NCBI RefSeq assembly: GCF_003851685.1
Contig: NZ_CP027727.1
Location: 992,001-1,056,000 of the forward strand
Source: Pseudomonas sp. R5-89-07
GTDB lineage: Bacteria > Pseudomonadota > Gammaproteobacteria > Pseudomonadales > Pseudomonadaceae
Length of the DNA: 64,000 nt
Direction: 5' to 3'
Made by a program: the position numbers and the translations under genes. Each line of letters starts with the position of its first letter. The first letter of the stretch is position 1. Below, piece after piece: positions 45,255-54,369 of this stretch. The notes beneath the pieces are model-generated. The model searched no databases. It saw only the letters and a list, made by a program, of their open reading frames with translations, and had not been told where the DNA came from.

Positions 45255-46226
45255 TCAGGCCACGAATTGCTCCGCGTAGTGGCAAGCCACCTGGCGGTTA
45301 TCCAGCGGCCGCAACAGCGGCTCCTCGGTGCTGCAACGCGCCGTGGCGTACGGGCAGCGCTTGTGGAAAGCACAGCCAGACGGCGGGTTCAGCGGGTTGG
45401 GCAGCTCGCCGACGATCTTGATCTTCGGCTTGTTCGGGTCCGGGTGAATGGTCGGCGTGGCCGACAGCAGCGCCTGGGTGTACGGGTGCAGGGGACGGGC
45501 GTAGATGTCTTCCTTGGGGCCCACTTCTACCGGGCGCCCGAGGTACATCACCATCACGTCGTCGGCAACGTGTTGCACCACCGCCAGGTTGTGGGAGATG
45601 AACACGTAGGCGGTGTTGAATTTCTGCTGCAGGTCCATGAACAGGTTGAGCACCTGGGCCTGAATCGACACGTCCAGCGCCGAGGTCGGTTCGTCCGCCA
45701 CCAGCACTTTGGGTTGCAGCATCATCGCCCGGGCCAGGGCGATCCGCTGACGCTGGCCACCGGAGAACATGTGGGGGTAGCGCTGATAATGCTCGGGGCG
45801 CAGGCCCACTTGTTTCATCATCGCCTGCACTTTCTCGCGGCGTTCGGCGGCGGACAGGTTGGTGTTGATCAGCAGCGGCTCGCCGAGCTGGTCACCGACC
45901 TTCTGGCGTGGGTTCAACGAGGCGTACGGGCTCTGGAACACCATCTGCACGTCTTTGCGCAATTGCTTGCGCTGGGCCTTGTCGGCGCCGGCCACTTCCT
46001 GGCCGGCGATTTTAAGCGAGCCGGACGATGGCTCTTCGATCAGCGTCAAGGCACGGGCCAGGGTGGACTTGCCGCAACCCGACTCGCCTACCACGGCGAG
46101 GGTCTTGCCGGCTTCCAGTTCGAAGGACACACCATTGAGGGCGCGCACCGTGGCGTGGCCCTTGAACAGGCCACGGGACACTTCATAGTGACGGGTCAGG
46201 TCGCGGGCGGTAAGAACGACGGCCAT
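45255..46226 (-). CDS. dppF: Dipeptide ABC transporter ATPase DppF
   Basis: A 323-residue ATPase: Walker A VVGESGCGKSTLARALTLI, signature FSGGQRQRIALARAMM, Walker B VLVADEPTSALDVS, and the C-terminal oligopeptide/dipeptide motif with NPPSGCAFHKRCPYA cysteines that hold an iron-sulfur cluster in DppDF. Start overlaps the dppD stop by one base. Last gene of dppBCDF. Confidence 0.95.
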   Translation of the reverse strand: MAVVLTARDLTRHYEVSRGLFKGHATVRALNGVSFELEAGKTLAVVGESGCGKSTLARALTLIEEPSSGSLKIAGQEVAGADKAQRKQLRKDVQMVFQSPYASLNPRQKVGDQLGEPLLINTNLSAAERREKVQAMMKQVGLRPEHYQRYPHMFSGGQRQRIALARAMMLQPKVLVADEPTSALDVSIQAQVLNLFMDLQQKFNTAYVFISHNLAVVQHVADDVMVMYLGRPVEVGPKEDIYARPLHPYTQALLSATPTIHPDPNKPKIKIVGELPNPLNPPSGCAFHKRCPYATARCSTEEPLLRPLDNRQVACHYAEQFVA

Positions 46227-47194
46227 TACGCCACCTCCTGGTTCAAGGGGTAGAAGCAGCGCGCAAGGCTGTTGGTTTTCGGATCAAGGCCGGGACGCTG
46301 GGTGCGGCAGTTATCCTGCACGTACGGGCAACGCGGCGACAGCAGGCAACCTTGCGGGCGGTCATAGCGGCCCGGCACGATGCCCGGCAGCGTGGCCAGC
46401 CGCGTGGCGCCCAGGCTGTGTTCCGGAATCGCCTTGAGCAGCGCTTCGCTGTAAGGGTGCGCCGGGATGTCGAACAGTTGCGGCACCTGGCCCACTTCCA
46501 CGGCTTGGCCGGCGTACATCACGCAGACGCGCTGGGCGGTTTCAGCCACCACCGCGAGGTCGTGAGTGATCAGCACCAGGCCCATGTTCTGTTCTTTCTG
46601 CAGGGCCAGCAGCAGTTCCATGATCTGCGCCTGGATGGTTACGTCCAGGGCCGTGGTCGGTTCGTCGGCGATCAGCAGTTTCGGCTCGCCGGCAATCGCC
46701 ATCGCGATAGCTACACGCTGGCTCATGCCGCCGGACAGCTGGTGCGGGTAGGCATCCATACGGCTGGCGGCGCCAGGGATTTCCACCTTTTCCAACAGTT
46801 CGATGGCGCGCTTGCGCGCTTGCTTGCCGGACATTTTCAGGTGCAGGCGCAGCACTTCTTCGATCTGGAAACCCACGGTGTAGCTGGGGTTCAGTGCGGT
46901 CATCGGGTCCTGGAACACCATCGCCAGGTCTTTGCCGACGATCTGGCGGCGCTGGCGGTTGCTCAGCTTGAGCATGTCCTTGCCGTCAAAGGTCAGTGCG
47001 TCGGCGGTGACGATGCCGGGGTGTTCGATCAGGCCCATCAGCGCCATCATGGTCACGGATTTACCCGAGCCCGACTCGCCAACGATCGCCAGTACTTCGC
47101 CTTTGTCGACCGAAATGTCCAGGCCATCGACCACCGGCACGGCGGTCTTGTCGCCGAAGCGGACGTTGAGATTCTTGATTTCTAACAGTGACAT
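46226..47194 (-). CDS. dppD: Dipeptide ABC transporter ATPase DppD
   Basis: A 322-residue ATPase: Walker [21 protein letters not shown], signature [16 protein letters not shown], Walker [15 protein letters not shown], and the cysteine motif [16 protein letters not shown]. The start at [16 protein letters not shown] (47192-47194) has AGGAG upstream; an ORF start 20 codons earlier lies in dppC. Pairs with DppF. Confidence 0.95.
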   Translation of the reverse strand: MSLLEIKNLNVRFGDKTAVPVVDGLDISVDKGEVLAIVGESGSGKSVTMMALMGLIEHPGIVTADALTFDGKDMLKLSNRQRRQIVGKDLAMVFQDPMTALNPSYTVGFQIEEVLRLHLKMSGKQARKRAIELLEKVEIPGAASRMDAYPHQLSGGMSQRVAIAMAIAGEPKLLIADEPTTALDVTIQAQIMELLLALQKEQNMGLVLITHDLAVVAETAQRVCVMYAGQAVEVGQVPQLFDIPAHPYSEALLKAIPEHSLGATRLATLPGIVPGRYDRPQGCLLSPRCPYVQDNCRTQRPGLDPKTNSLARCFYPLNQEVA

Positions 47195-47204
47195 GGGAAT
47201 CTCC

Positions 47205-48122
47205 TCAGGCGGCGTTCTTGAGTTTCGGGTCCAGCGCGTCGCGCAGGCCGTCACCCATCAAGTTGATTGCCAGCACGCTGAGCAAAATGGTCAGGCCAGG
47301 CAGGCTCACTACCCACCAGGCGCGTTCGATGTAGTCGCGGGCCGAAGCCAGCATGGTGCCCCACTCCGGGGTTGGCGGTTGTACGCCAAGGCCGAGGAAG
47401 CCCAGGGCCGCGGCATCGAGAATCGCCGACGAAAAGCTCAAGGTCGCTTGGACGATCAGCGGCGCCATGCAGTTGGGCAGCACGGTGATGAACATCAGGC
47501 GCGGCAGGCCGGCACCGGCGAGGCGCGCAGCGGTCACGTAGTCGCGGTTCAGTTCGCCCATCACCGCGGCGCGGGTCAGGCGCACGTAGGACGGCAGCGA
47601 CACGATGGCGATGGCGATCACGGTGTTGATCAGGCCAGGGCCTAGGATCGCGACAATGGCTACAGCCAGCAGCAGCGACGGCAACGCCAGCATGATGTCC
47701 ATCAAGCGCATGATGGTCGGGCCAAGCAAGCGCGGAAAGAACCCGGCGAACAGGCCCAGCAGGATGCCCGGGATCAGCGACATCACCACCGACGACAAAC
47801 CGATCAGCAGCGACAGGCGCGAGCCCTGGATCAGGCGCGAGAGCAAATCACGGCCCAGTTCGTCGGTGCCCAGCAGGAACTGGATCTGCCCGCCTTCCAG
47901 CCAGGCCGGAGGGGTCAGCAGGAAGTCGCGGTACTGCTCGCTGGGGTTATGCGGGGTCACCCACGGGGCGAAGATCGCGCAGAACACGATCACCAGCATG
48001 AACAGCAGGCCGGCAACCGCGCCTTTGTTCTTGGAGAAGGCTTGCCAGAATTCTTTGTACGGAGACGGGTACAGCAGGCTTTGATCGACTGCTGACACTG
48101 GAGTAGGTGTGGTCATGGTCAT
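47205..48122 (-). CDS. dppC: Dipeptide ABC transporter permease DppC
   Basis: A 305-residue permease. A short N-terminal region ([21 protein letters not shown]), then six spans and the coupling loop [23 protein letters not shown]. Two in-frame ATGs (48122 and 48116) are possible. Four bases after dppB. Confidence 0.94.
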   Translation of the reverse strand: MTMTTPTPVSAVDQSLLYPSPYKEFWQAFSKNKGAVAGLLFMLVIVFCAIFAPWVTPHNPSEQYRDFLLTPPAWLEGGQIQFLLGTDELGRDLLSRLIQGSRLSLLIGLSSVVMSLIPGILLGLFAGFFPRLLGPTIMRLMDIMLALPSLLLAVAIVAILGPGLINTVIAIAIVSLPSYVRLTRAAVMGELNRDYVTAARLAGAGLPRLMFITVLPNCMAPLIVQATLSFSSAILDAAALGFLGLGVQPPTPEWGTMLASARDYIERAWWVVSLPGLTILLSVLAINLMGDGLRDALDPKLKNAA

Positions 48123-48126
48123 GATC

Positions 48127-49137
48127 TCAGCGCTGGTGACGGATGCGTGGGTTGGCGAAGCCGTAGAGGACGTCCACGACGAAGTTCACCAGGATCACCA
48201 GGCAGGCGATCAACAGAATGCCGTTCTGCACCACCGGGTAGTCCCGCGCGCCAATGGCTTCGATCAGCCATTTGCCGATGCCGGGCCACGAGAAGATGGT
48301 TTCGGTCAGTACCGCACCGGCCAGCAGGGTGCCGACTTGCAGGCCGACCACGGTGAGCACCGGAATCAGCGCGTTGCGCAGGCCGTGTACGAAGACCACG
48401 CGTGCTGGCGACAGGCCCTTGGCCTTGGCGGTACGGATGTAGTCTTCACGCAATACTTCGAGCATCGAGGAGCGGGTCATCCGCGCAATCACCGCCAGCG
48501 GGATGGTGCCGAGCACGATGGCCGGCAGGATCAGGTGGTGCAGGGCGTCCCAGAACGCGTCCGGCTCGTCGGCCAGCAGCGTGTCGATGAGCATGAAGCC
48601 GGTGCGCGGCTCGATGTCATAGAGCAGGTCGATACGCCCGGAGACCGGGGTCCAGCCCAGGCTCACCGAGAAGAACATGATCAGGATCAGGCCCCACCAG
48701 AAGATCGGCATCGAATACCCCGCCAGGGAAATGCCCATCACCCCATGGTCGAACAGGGACCCTCGCTTCAAGGCCGCGATCACCCCGGCCAGCAGGCCCA
48801 GGATACCGGCGAACAACAAGGCGGCCATGGACAGTTCCAGGGTCGCCGGGAAGAGTGCGGTGAACTCGGTCCACACGCTGGTGCGGGTACGCAGCGATTC
48901 GCCAAGGTCGCCCTGGGCGAGCTTGCCGACGTAATCCAGGTATTGCGCATACAGCGGCTTGTTAAGGCCAAGGCGCTCCATTGCCTGTGCGTGCATCTCG
49001 GGGTCGACGCGGCGTTCGCCCATCATGACTTCTACGGGGTCGCCTGGAATCATGCGAATCAACGCAAACGTCAGCAACGTGATGCCGAAGAACGTGGGGA
49101 TCAATAACCCCAGTCGGCGGGCAATAAAACTAAACAT
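48127..49137 (-). CDS. dppB: Dipeptide ABC transporter permease DppB
   Basis: A 336-residue permease. The family start MFSFIARRLGLLIPTFFGIT is followed by IPGDPVEVMMGERRVDPE; the coupling loop is DYIRTAKAKGLSPARVVFVH. Dimerises with DppC. First permease gene after dppA4; a strong hairpin separates the two. Confidence 0.95.
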   Translation of the reverse strand: MFSFIARRLGLLIPTFFGITLLTFALIRMIPGDPVEVMMGERRVDPEMHAQAMERLGLNKPLYAQYLDYVGKLAQGDLGESLRTRTSVWTEFTALFPATLELSMAALLFAGILGLLAGVIAALKRGSLFDHGVMGISLAGYSMPIFWWGLILIMFFSVSLGWTPVSGRIDLLYDIEPRTGFMLIDTLLADEPDAFWDALHHLILPAIVLGTIPLAVIARMTRSSMLEVLREDYIRTAKAKGLSPARVVFVHGLRNALIPVLTVVGLQVGTLLAGAVLTETIFSWPGIGKWLIEAIGARDYPVVQNGILLIACLVILVNFVVDVLYGFANPRIRHQR

Positions 49138-49172
49138 CTTGGTGTATACCTCAATCAGCCGGTTAGGCAGGT

Positions 49173-49200
49173 TCGGCGCCGTCAGGGTCGACGGCGCCGA
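49173..49200. terminator. Hairpin between dppA4 and dppB
   Basis: CGGCGCCGTC-AGGGTC-GACGGCGCCG, a 10-pair stem. The T run (TTTTTCT) is on the plus side, so on the dpp strand it is more likely an RNA stabiliser or weak terminator favouring high binding-protein output. Confidence 0.65.
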
Positions 49201-49212
49201 GCGTTTTTCTTA

Positions 49213-50811
49213 TTACTTCACCTGGGTGGTGGCGAAGTTATTGGTCCCCAGAGGGCTTTGGGTGAAGCCTTCTACGTTCTTGCGCATGGCGGTGAACAGT
49301 TTCGGATAAGCCATGGGCAGCCATGGTTGGTCCTTATCGAAAACATCCTGTGCTTGTTCATAGAGTGCAGCGCGCTCGGCCGGTTCAGCGATGGCGCGCG
49401 CTTTGTCGATCAAGTCTTGAAACTCCTTGTTACACCAGCGCGCGTAGTTTTCGCCGTTTTTCGCTGCATCGCAACTCAGGTTTGGCGTAAGGAAGTTGTC
49501 AGGGTCGCCGTTATCACCGACCCAGCCCGCCGAAACCATGTCGTGCTCGCCGTTTTTGGCGCGCTTGAGCATTTCGCCCCATTCCATGACTCTGATGTTG
49601 ACCTTCAGGCCAATCTGCGCCAGATCCGCCTGCATGCGCTGGGCGCCGAGCATTGGATTGGGGTTGGTCGGGCCGCCGCCGTTACGGGTGAACAGGGTGA
49701 ACTCGGTGCCTTCCGGTACGCCGGCTTCCTTGAGCAGGGCGCGGGCCTTGTCCAGGTCGCGGGGTGGGTTCTTCAGCTTGTCGCTGAAGCCCAGCAAGGT
49801 CGGCGGATACGGGCCGGTACCCACCACGGCGTTGCCTTTGCCGAACAGGGCTTCGGTATAGCCGGCCTTGTCGAACGCGATGTTGATGGCGTGACGCACC
49901 CGCGCATCGCTCATGTATTTGTGGGTTGTGTTCAGCGCGGTGTAACTGGTGGTCATCGCCGCCAGTTCATCGACTTTCAGGTTGGGGTCTTTCTTGATGC
50001 TGGGGATGTCATCCGGCTTGGGGAACAGCGCGATCTGACATTCATTGGCCTTGAGCTTCTGCAGGCGCACGTTGTTGTCGGTGCTGATCGCCAGGATCAG
50101 CGGGTCGACTGCCGGTTTGCCGCGGAAGTAGTCGGGGTTGGCCTTGAAGCGCGCCTGGGCGTCTTTCTGATAACGGGTGAAGATGAACGGGCCAGTGCCG
50201 ATAGGCTTGGCGTTCAGATCCTCGGTCTTGCCGGATTTGAGCAACTGGTCGGCGTATTCCTTCGAATGGATTGAAGAGAATGCCATGCCCAGGTCGGCCA
50301 GGAACGGTGCTTCAGGACGGGTCAGGGTAAAGACAACGGTGTAATCGTCGGTCTTCTCTACGCTCTTGAGCAGTTCCTTGAAGCCCATGCTTTCGAAGTA
50401 CGGATAGCCCACGAGGGACTTTTTATGCCAAGGATGATTCGGGTCCAGCTGGCGCTGGAAGCTCCAAAGCACGTCGTCGGCATTCATGTTGCGCGTGGGT
50501 TTGAAATAGTCGGTGGTGTGGAACTTGATGTCTTCACGCAGGTGGAACGTGTAGGTCAGGCCATCGGCGCTGATTTGCGGCAGGTCCTTGGCCAGGGCCG
50601 GGACCACTTCGGTGGTGCCGGGCTTGAAGTCCACCAGGCGGTTGAACATGGTCTCCGCAGCGGCGTCAGCGGTCACGGCGGTGGTGTACAGGACCGGGTC
50701 AAAACCCTCCGGGCTGGCTTCGGTGCAGACCACCAGCGGTTTGGCCGAAACGCCGATCGCCACGCTCAGCAGCGCGGCGGCCATGGCAGCTTGTAACGGG
50801 AGCATTTTCAT
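49213..50811 (-). CDS. dppA4: Dipeptide ABC transporter substrate-binding protein (DppA4-like)
   Basis: A 532-residue cluster C (SBP_bac_5) periplasmic protein. Signal peptide QAAMAAALLSVAIGVSA, then VVCTEASPEGFDPVLYTTAV, and GDNGDPDNFLTPNLSCDA late. It lies directly upstream of dppB, so it is the main partner of the transporter. The number follows its order relative to P. aeruginosa, held with moderate confidence. Confidence 0.92.
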   Translation of the reverse strand: MKMLPLQAAMAAALLSVAIGVSAKPLVVCTEASPEGFDPVLYTTAVTADAAAETMFNRLVDFKPGTTEVVPALAKDLPQISADGLTYTFHLREDIKFHTTDYFKPTRNMNADDVLWSFQRQLDPNHPWHKKSLVGYPYFESMGFKELLKSVEKTDDYTVVFTLTRPEAPFLADLGMAFSSIHSKEYADQLLKSGKTEDLNAKPIGTGPFIFTRYQKDAQARFKANPDYFRGKPAVDPLILAISTDNNVRLQKLKANECQIALFPKPDDIPSIKKDPNLKVDELAAMTTSYTALNTTHKYMSDARVRHAINIAFDKAGYTEALFGKGNAVVGTGPYPPTLLGFSDKLKNPPRDLDKARALLKEAGVPEGTEFTLFTRNGGGPTNPNPMLGAQRMQADLAQIGLKVNIRVMEWGEMLKRAKNGEHDMVSAGWVGDNGDPDNFLTPNLSCDAAKNGENYARWCNKEFQDLIDKARAIAEPAERAALYEQAQDVFDKDQPWLPMAYPKLFTAMRKNVEGFTQSPLGTNNFATTQVK

Positions 50812-50851
50812 TCAGAGCCCTCTGCAATCGATGGAGCCAGAAACGCGTAGA

Positions 50852-50876
50852 CGGCGGGCTCGTCCTGAGCCCGCCG
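50852..50876. terminator. Hairpin between the OprD porin gene and dppA4
   Basis: CGGCGGGCTC-GTCCT-GAGCCCGCCG, a perfect 10-pair stem 16 bases after the porin stop. Confidence 0.65.
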
Positions 50877-50891
50877 CCTGCCTGGCGCTAA

Positions 50892-52289
50892 TTAAAGAAT
50901 GTTGAACGGGATGGTGGTCACCAGACGGAACTCTTTGATGTTGCCGTCAGCCTGTTCGGAACTGGCACGGTGAGTGACGTAGGTTGCACGAATAGTCGTG
51001 GCCTTGAGCGGGCCGCTCTGGATCGCGTAGGACGAACCCACGCCGTATTCCTGGTGCTTCTCGCCGTCCATCAGGCGCAGGTCGCTGCGGCTCTCACCGG
51101 CGGTACCGTAGGCGGTACCGTTGTAGTGAGTACCGTCGATGCCCCAGCCGCGTGCCGAGTAGACGTTGAACTTCAGGCCTGGCACGCCGTATTCGGCCAT
51201 GTTGATACCGTAGGCGATCTGGAAGGACTTCTCGTTCGGGCTGTTGAAGTCCGAGGTCAGGGAGTTGGCCAGGTAGATACCGTTGGTTTCGTGCAGGTAG
51301 TCGAAGTACTCGTCACCGTTCACTTCTTGGTACGAGAAGGTCAGGCTGTGGGCCTGGTGGGTCAGCCCGAGGGACAACGAGTAAGTATCGTTGTCGATGT
51401 TGCCCATCTTCTTGCTGCCGGTGTCGGTAGTCTTGTAGTAGTTCAGGCCGGTGGTCAGTGCCAGGGTCTGTGCATCACCCAGTTCATGGGTAGCACCGAA
51501 GTAGTACTGGTTCCAGAAATCTTCGACGTTCGCGGCGAATACGCTGGTTTTCAGGCTCTTGAATGGCTGGTAGTTGAAGCCCAGGGTCTTGACCTTGTCG
51601 GTTTCCTGGCCATTGCCGTATTCGGAGCGGAATTTCGACAGACTCTGTTCGGTACGTGGCGAAACGCGATCGAAGATACCGCCCTGGAACGACAGGTTGC
51701 TGAACTCTTCGCTGTTGAAGCTCACACCTTCAAAGCTCGACGGCAGGGCACGGTTGCCGATGGTGTCGACGATACCGGTACTGAAGTTCTGGCGACCGGC
51801 GGTCAAGGTGGTGTTCGAGACACGGAACTTGACGTTGGCCAGGCCCAGTTTGCTCCATTGGCCTACCGCGTCACCGCCGGAGTCAGCGAGGGTGCGGTTG
51901 GAACCACCGGCAATGTCCTTGCGGTCGCGGTCAAGGGCGATGAAGTTGTAAGCAGCGACTTCAGTGCTGACGCCAACGGTGCCTTGGGTGAAGCCCGAGG
52001 TGTAGTTGAGGATGGTGCCCTGAGCCCAGTTGATACGACGGGAGATCGGAGTCTTCACGCCGTCTTTGCGGTAGCTGAAGCGGTCGTTGCGGAACTTCAT
52101 TTCGTTCGCGTACCAGTTACGGGTAGTACCGCCCAGGCTTTGACCGTCGATAAAGCCCTTGGCCTCGCTTTGGGCGCTGGTGCCGGCCAATGTGGTAGGA
52201 ACGAAATCCTGGCTGGCGGATTCAGCGAAGGCGGTTGCCGTGATGCTGCTGATGGCCAAGGCCAGAAGCGCTTTGCTGCTCAGTTTCAT
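50892..52289 (-). CDS. opdP: OprD-family outer-membrane porin (OpdP-like)
   Basis: A 465-residue 18-strand porin. Signal peptide LLALAISSITATAFAES; conserved OprD features GFIDGQSLGGTTRNWYAN near residue 45, later NTTLTAGRQNF and a C-terminus ending in VTTIPFNIL. OpdP of P. aeruginosa takes up glycine-glutamate and peptides; its position inside the dppA array supports the same role. The ATG at 52287-52289 is chosen over an ORF start 29 codons upstream. Confidence 0.9.
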   Translation of the reverse strand: MKLSSKALLALAISSITATAFAESASQDFVPTTLAGTSAQSEAKGFIDGQSLGGTTRNWYANEMKFRNDRFSYRKDGVKTPISRRINWAQGTILNYTSGFTQGTVGVSTEVAAYNFIALDRDRKDIAGGSNRTLADSGGDAVGQWSKLGLANVKFRVSNTTLTAGRQNFSTGIVDTIGNRALPSSFEGVSFNSEEFSNLSFQGGIFDRVSPRTEQSLSKFRSEYGNGQETDKVKTLGFNYQPFKSLKTSVFAANVEDFWNQYYFGATHELGDAQTLALTTGLNYYKTTDTGSKKMGNIDNDTYSLSLGLTHQAHSLTFSYQEVNGDEYFDYLHETNGIYLANSLTSDFNSPNEKSFQIAYGINMAEYGVPGLKFNVYSARGWGIDGTHYNGTAYGTAGESRSDLRLMDGEKHQEYGVGSSYAIQSGPLKATTIRATYVTHRASSEQADGNIKEFRLVTTIPFNIL

Positions 52290-52424
52290 GGGTGAAGCTC
52301 CTTTGGTTCTCTTTTTTATGCCGGTCTTTTTAGGTGAACCGGCTATTGGGTGTGTAACGCGTTCAAGCTGTTGCAAACGTTTGGCGTAGGAAAAATCCCA
52401 ACAAAAGCATGCACGTTTGCCGAA

Positions 52425-52439
52425 GGGCCAGCTTGGCCC
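52425..52439. other. Small hairpin after dppA3
   Basis: GGGCCA-GCT-TGGCCC, 20 bases after the dppA3 stop; no T run. A possible RNA 3' end or processing site. Confidence 0.4.
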
Positions 52440-52459
52440 CCCGCAATCCGGTTATTTTC

Positions 52460-54064
52460 TTATGGGGTGATACTGACGCCCGAGAACACGTTGCGGCCGA
52501 AGGGGCTCACCTTGAAGCCTTCGACTTTGGCGCTTAACGGCTGGTTGACCGTCGAGTGGGCGACTGGCGTGATCGGCACCTGCTGCTTGAGCAGTTGCTG
52601 CGCCTGTTTGTACAGAACAGTCCTTTGTTCACGGTCGGTCACGACCTTGGCTTGCTTGATCAGCTTGTCGTACGCCGGGTCACACCACATGGAGTAGTTG
52701 TTCCCGCCGATGGCGTCGCAGCTGTAGAGGGTGCCCAGCCAGTTGTCCGGGTCACCGTTGTCGCCGGTCCAGCCGATCAGGCTGATATCGTGCTCACCGT
52801 TCTTGGTGCGCTTGATGTACTCGCCCCATTCGTAGCTGACGATCTTCACTTTCAGGCCGATCTTGGCCCAGTCGTTCTGCAGCATTTCGGCCATCAGCTT
52901 GGCGTTGGGGTTGTACGGACGTTGTACCGGCATCGCCCACAAGGTGATCTCGGTGCCTTCCTTCACGCCGGCGGCCTTGAGCAGCTCCTTGGCTTTTTCC
53001 GGGTTGTAGGCGGCGTCCTTGATGCTGTCGTCGTAGGACCACTGGGTCGGCGGCATGGCGTTGACCGCCAGTTGCCCGGCGCCCTGGTACACCGCGTTGA
53101 GAATGCTCTGCTTGTTCACCGCCATGTCCAGCGCCTGGCGCACTTCGAGCTGATCGAAGGGTTTGTGGCGCACGTTGTAGGCGATGTAGCCGAGGTTGAA
53201 GCCGGGCTTGGTCAGCAGTTGCAGGTTTGGATCGGCCTTGAGCGCGTCGACATCGGCGGGGCGCGGGTGCAGGGTGACCTGGCACTCGCCGGCCTTGAGC
53301 TTCTGCACGCGCACCGAAGCGTCGGTATTGATGGCGAAGATCAACTGGTCAAGCTTGACCTTGCTCGGGTCCCAATACTGTTTGTTTGCCACGTAACGGA
53401 TCTGCGAGTCTTTCTGATAGCGCTGGAACACAAACGGGCCAGTGCCGATTGGCTTCTGGTTGATATCGCTGGGTTTGCCTTCCTTGAGCAACTGCTCGGC
53501 ATATTCGGCCGAGAGGATCGCGGCGAAGCTCATGGCGATGTTTTGCACGAACGCGGCGTCGACCGTGTTCAAGGTCATCACCACGGTGTGCGGGTCGGTT
53601 TTCTCGACCTTGGCAATGTTCTTGTTCAGGCTCATGCCGTTGAAGTACGGGAACTCGGTGGGGTAGGCCTTGCGAAACGGATGCTCGGGGTCAAGCATGC
53701 GGTTGAAGGTGAACAGCACGTCGTCGGCGTTGAAGTCGCGCGTCGGCTTGAACTCCTTGCTGCTGTGGAACTTCACCCCTTCGCGCAGGTGGAAGGTGTA
53801 AGTCAGCCCGTCTTCGGAAATATCCCACTTGGTTGCCAGCCCAGGCACCACATCAGTTGCACCTTTTTCGAACTCGACCAGGCGGTTGTACAACGGCTCC
53901 GCGGCATCGTTGTCGGTGGCGGTGGTGTATTGCGCGGTGTCAAAGCCTGCCGGGCTGCCCTCGGAGCAGAACACCAGGCTCTTCTTGTCGGCGGCCTGAG
54001 CGGTCGTAGCCATAGCCAGCAGGCTGGTGGCAAACATTGCGGATAGAACGATGGTATGGCGCAT
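52460..54064 (-). CDS. dppA3: Dipeptide ABC transporter substrate-binding protein (DppA3-like)
   Basis: A 534-residue SBP_bac_5 protein. Signal peptide LSAMFATSLLAMATTAQA, then SLVFCSEGSPAGFDTAQYTT and GDNGDPDNWLGTLYSCDAIG. It lacks its own transporter genes and should feed DppBCDF. Upstream lies a 305-base gap. Confidence 0.92.
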   Translation of the reverse strand: MRHTIVLSAMFATSLLAMATTAQAADKKSLVFCSEGSPAGFDTAQYTTATDNDAAEPLYNRLVEFEKGATDVVPGLATKWDISEDGLTYTFHLREGVKFHSSKEFKPTRDFNADDVLFTFNRMLDPEHPFRKAYPTEFPYFNGMSLNKNIAKVEKTDPHTVVMTLNTVDAAFVQNIAMSFAAILSAEYAEQLLKEGKPSDINQKPIGTGPFVFQRYQKDSQIRYVANKQYWDPSKVKLDQLIFAINTDASVRVQKLKAGECQVTLHPRPADVDALKADPNLQLLTKPGFNLGYIAYNVRHKPFDQLEVRQALDMAVNKQSILNAVYQGAGQLAVNAMPPTQWSYDDSIKDAAYNPEKAKELLKAAGVKEGTEITLWAMPVQRPYNPNAKLMAEMLQNDWAKIGLKVKIVSYEWGEYIKRTKNGEHDISLIGWTGDNGDPDNWLGTLYSCDAIGGNNYSMWCDPAYDKLIKQAKVVTDREQRTVLYKQAQQLLKQQVPITPVAHSTVNQPLSAKVEGFKVSPFGRNVFSGVSITP

Positions 54065-54369
54065 GACGATTCCGATCCTTGTCTGTAGTTATCAACAGCG
54101 AGCAATCCCTCAGGCCTGTAGCCAGGGGGACATCACTGGTCCCACACGCGGTAAGTGCCTTTCCCAAGTTGGTGCCTCTGCAGTCCTACGACGTTATGGG
54201 TCGCGGACTTCGCAGTAAATGCGCCAAATCGGACTGACCCTGTAGGCAACGGAGGCACGAAGCGCAGTTCATTGCTGTAGGACGGCAACGGTTGCGAATG
54301 TGGTCTGTTTCCTACGGGCCTGGCAGATGTAATAACGGCGGCGTTATGAAACGCCGCCGCTATCGATCC
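54065..54369. other. 305-base intergenic gap without a gene
   Basis: Upstream of dppA3. It holds a 9-pair hairpin (54336-54359, CGGCGGCGT...ACGCCGCCG) after the dppA2 stop and presumably the dppA3 promoter. No open frame of interest on either strand. In P. aeruginosa, from memory, the regulator psdR and peptidase mdpA lie at this place. Confidence 0.6.
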
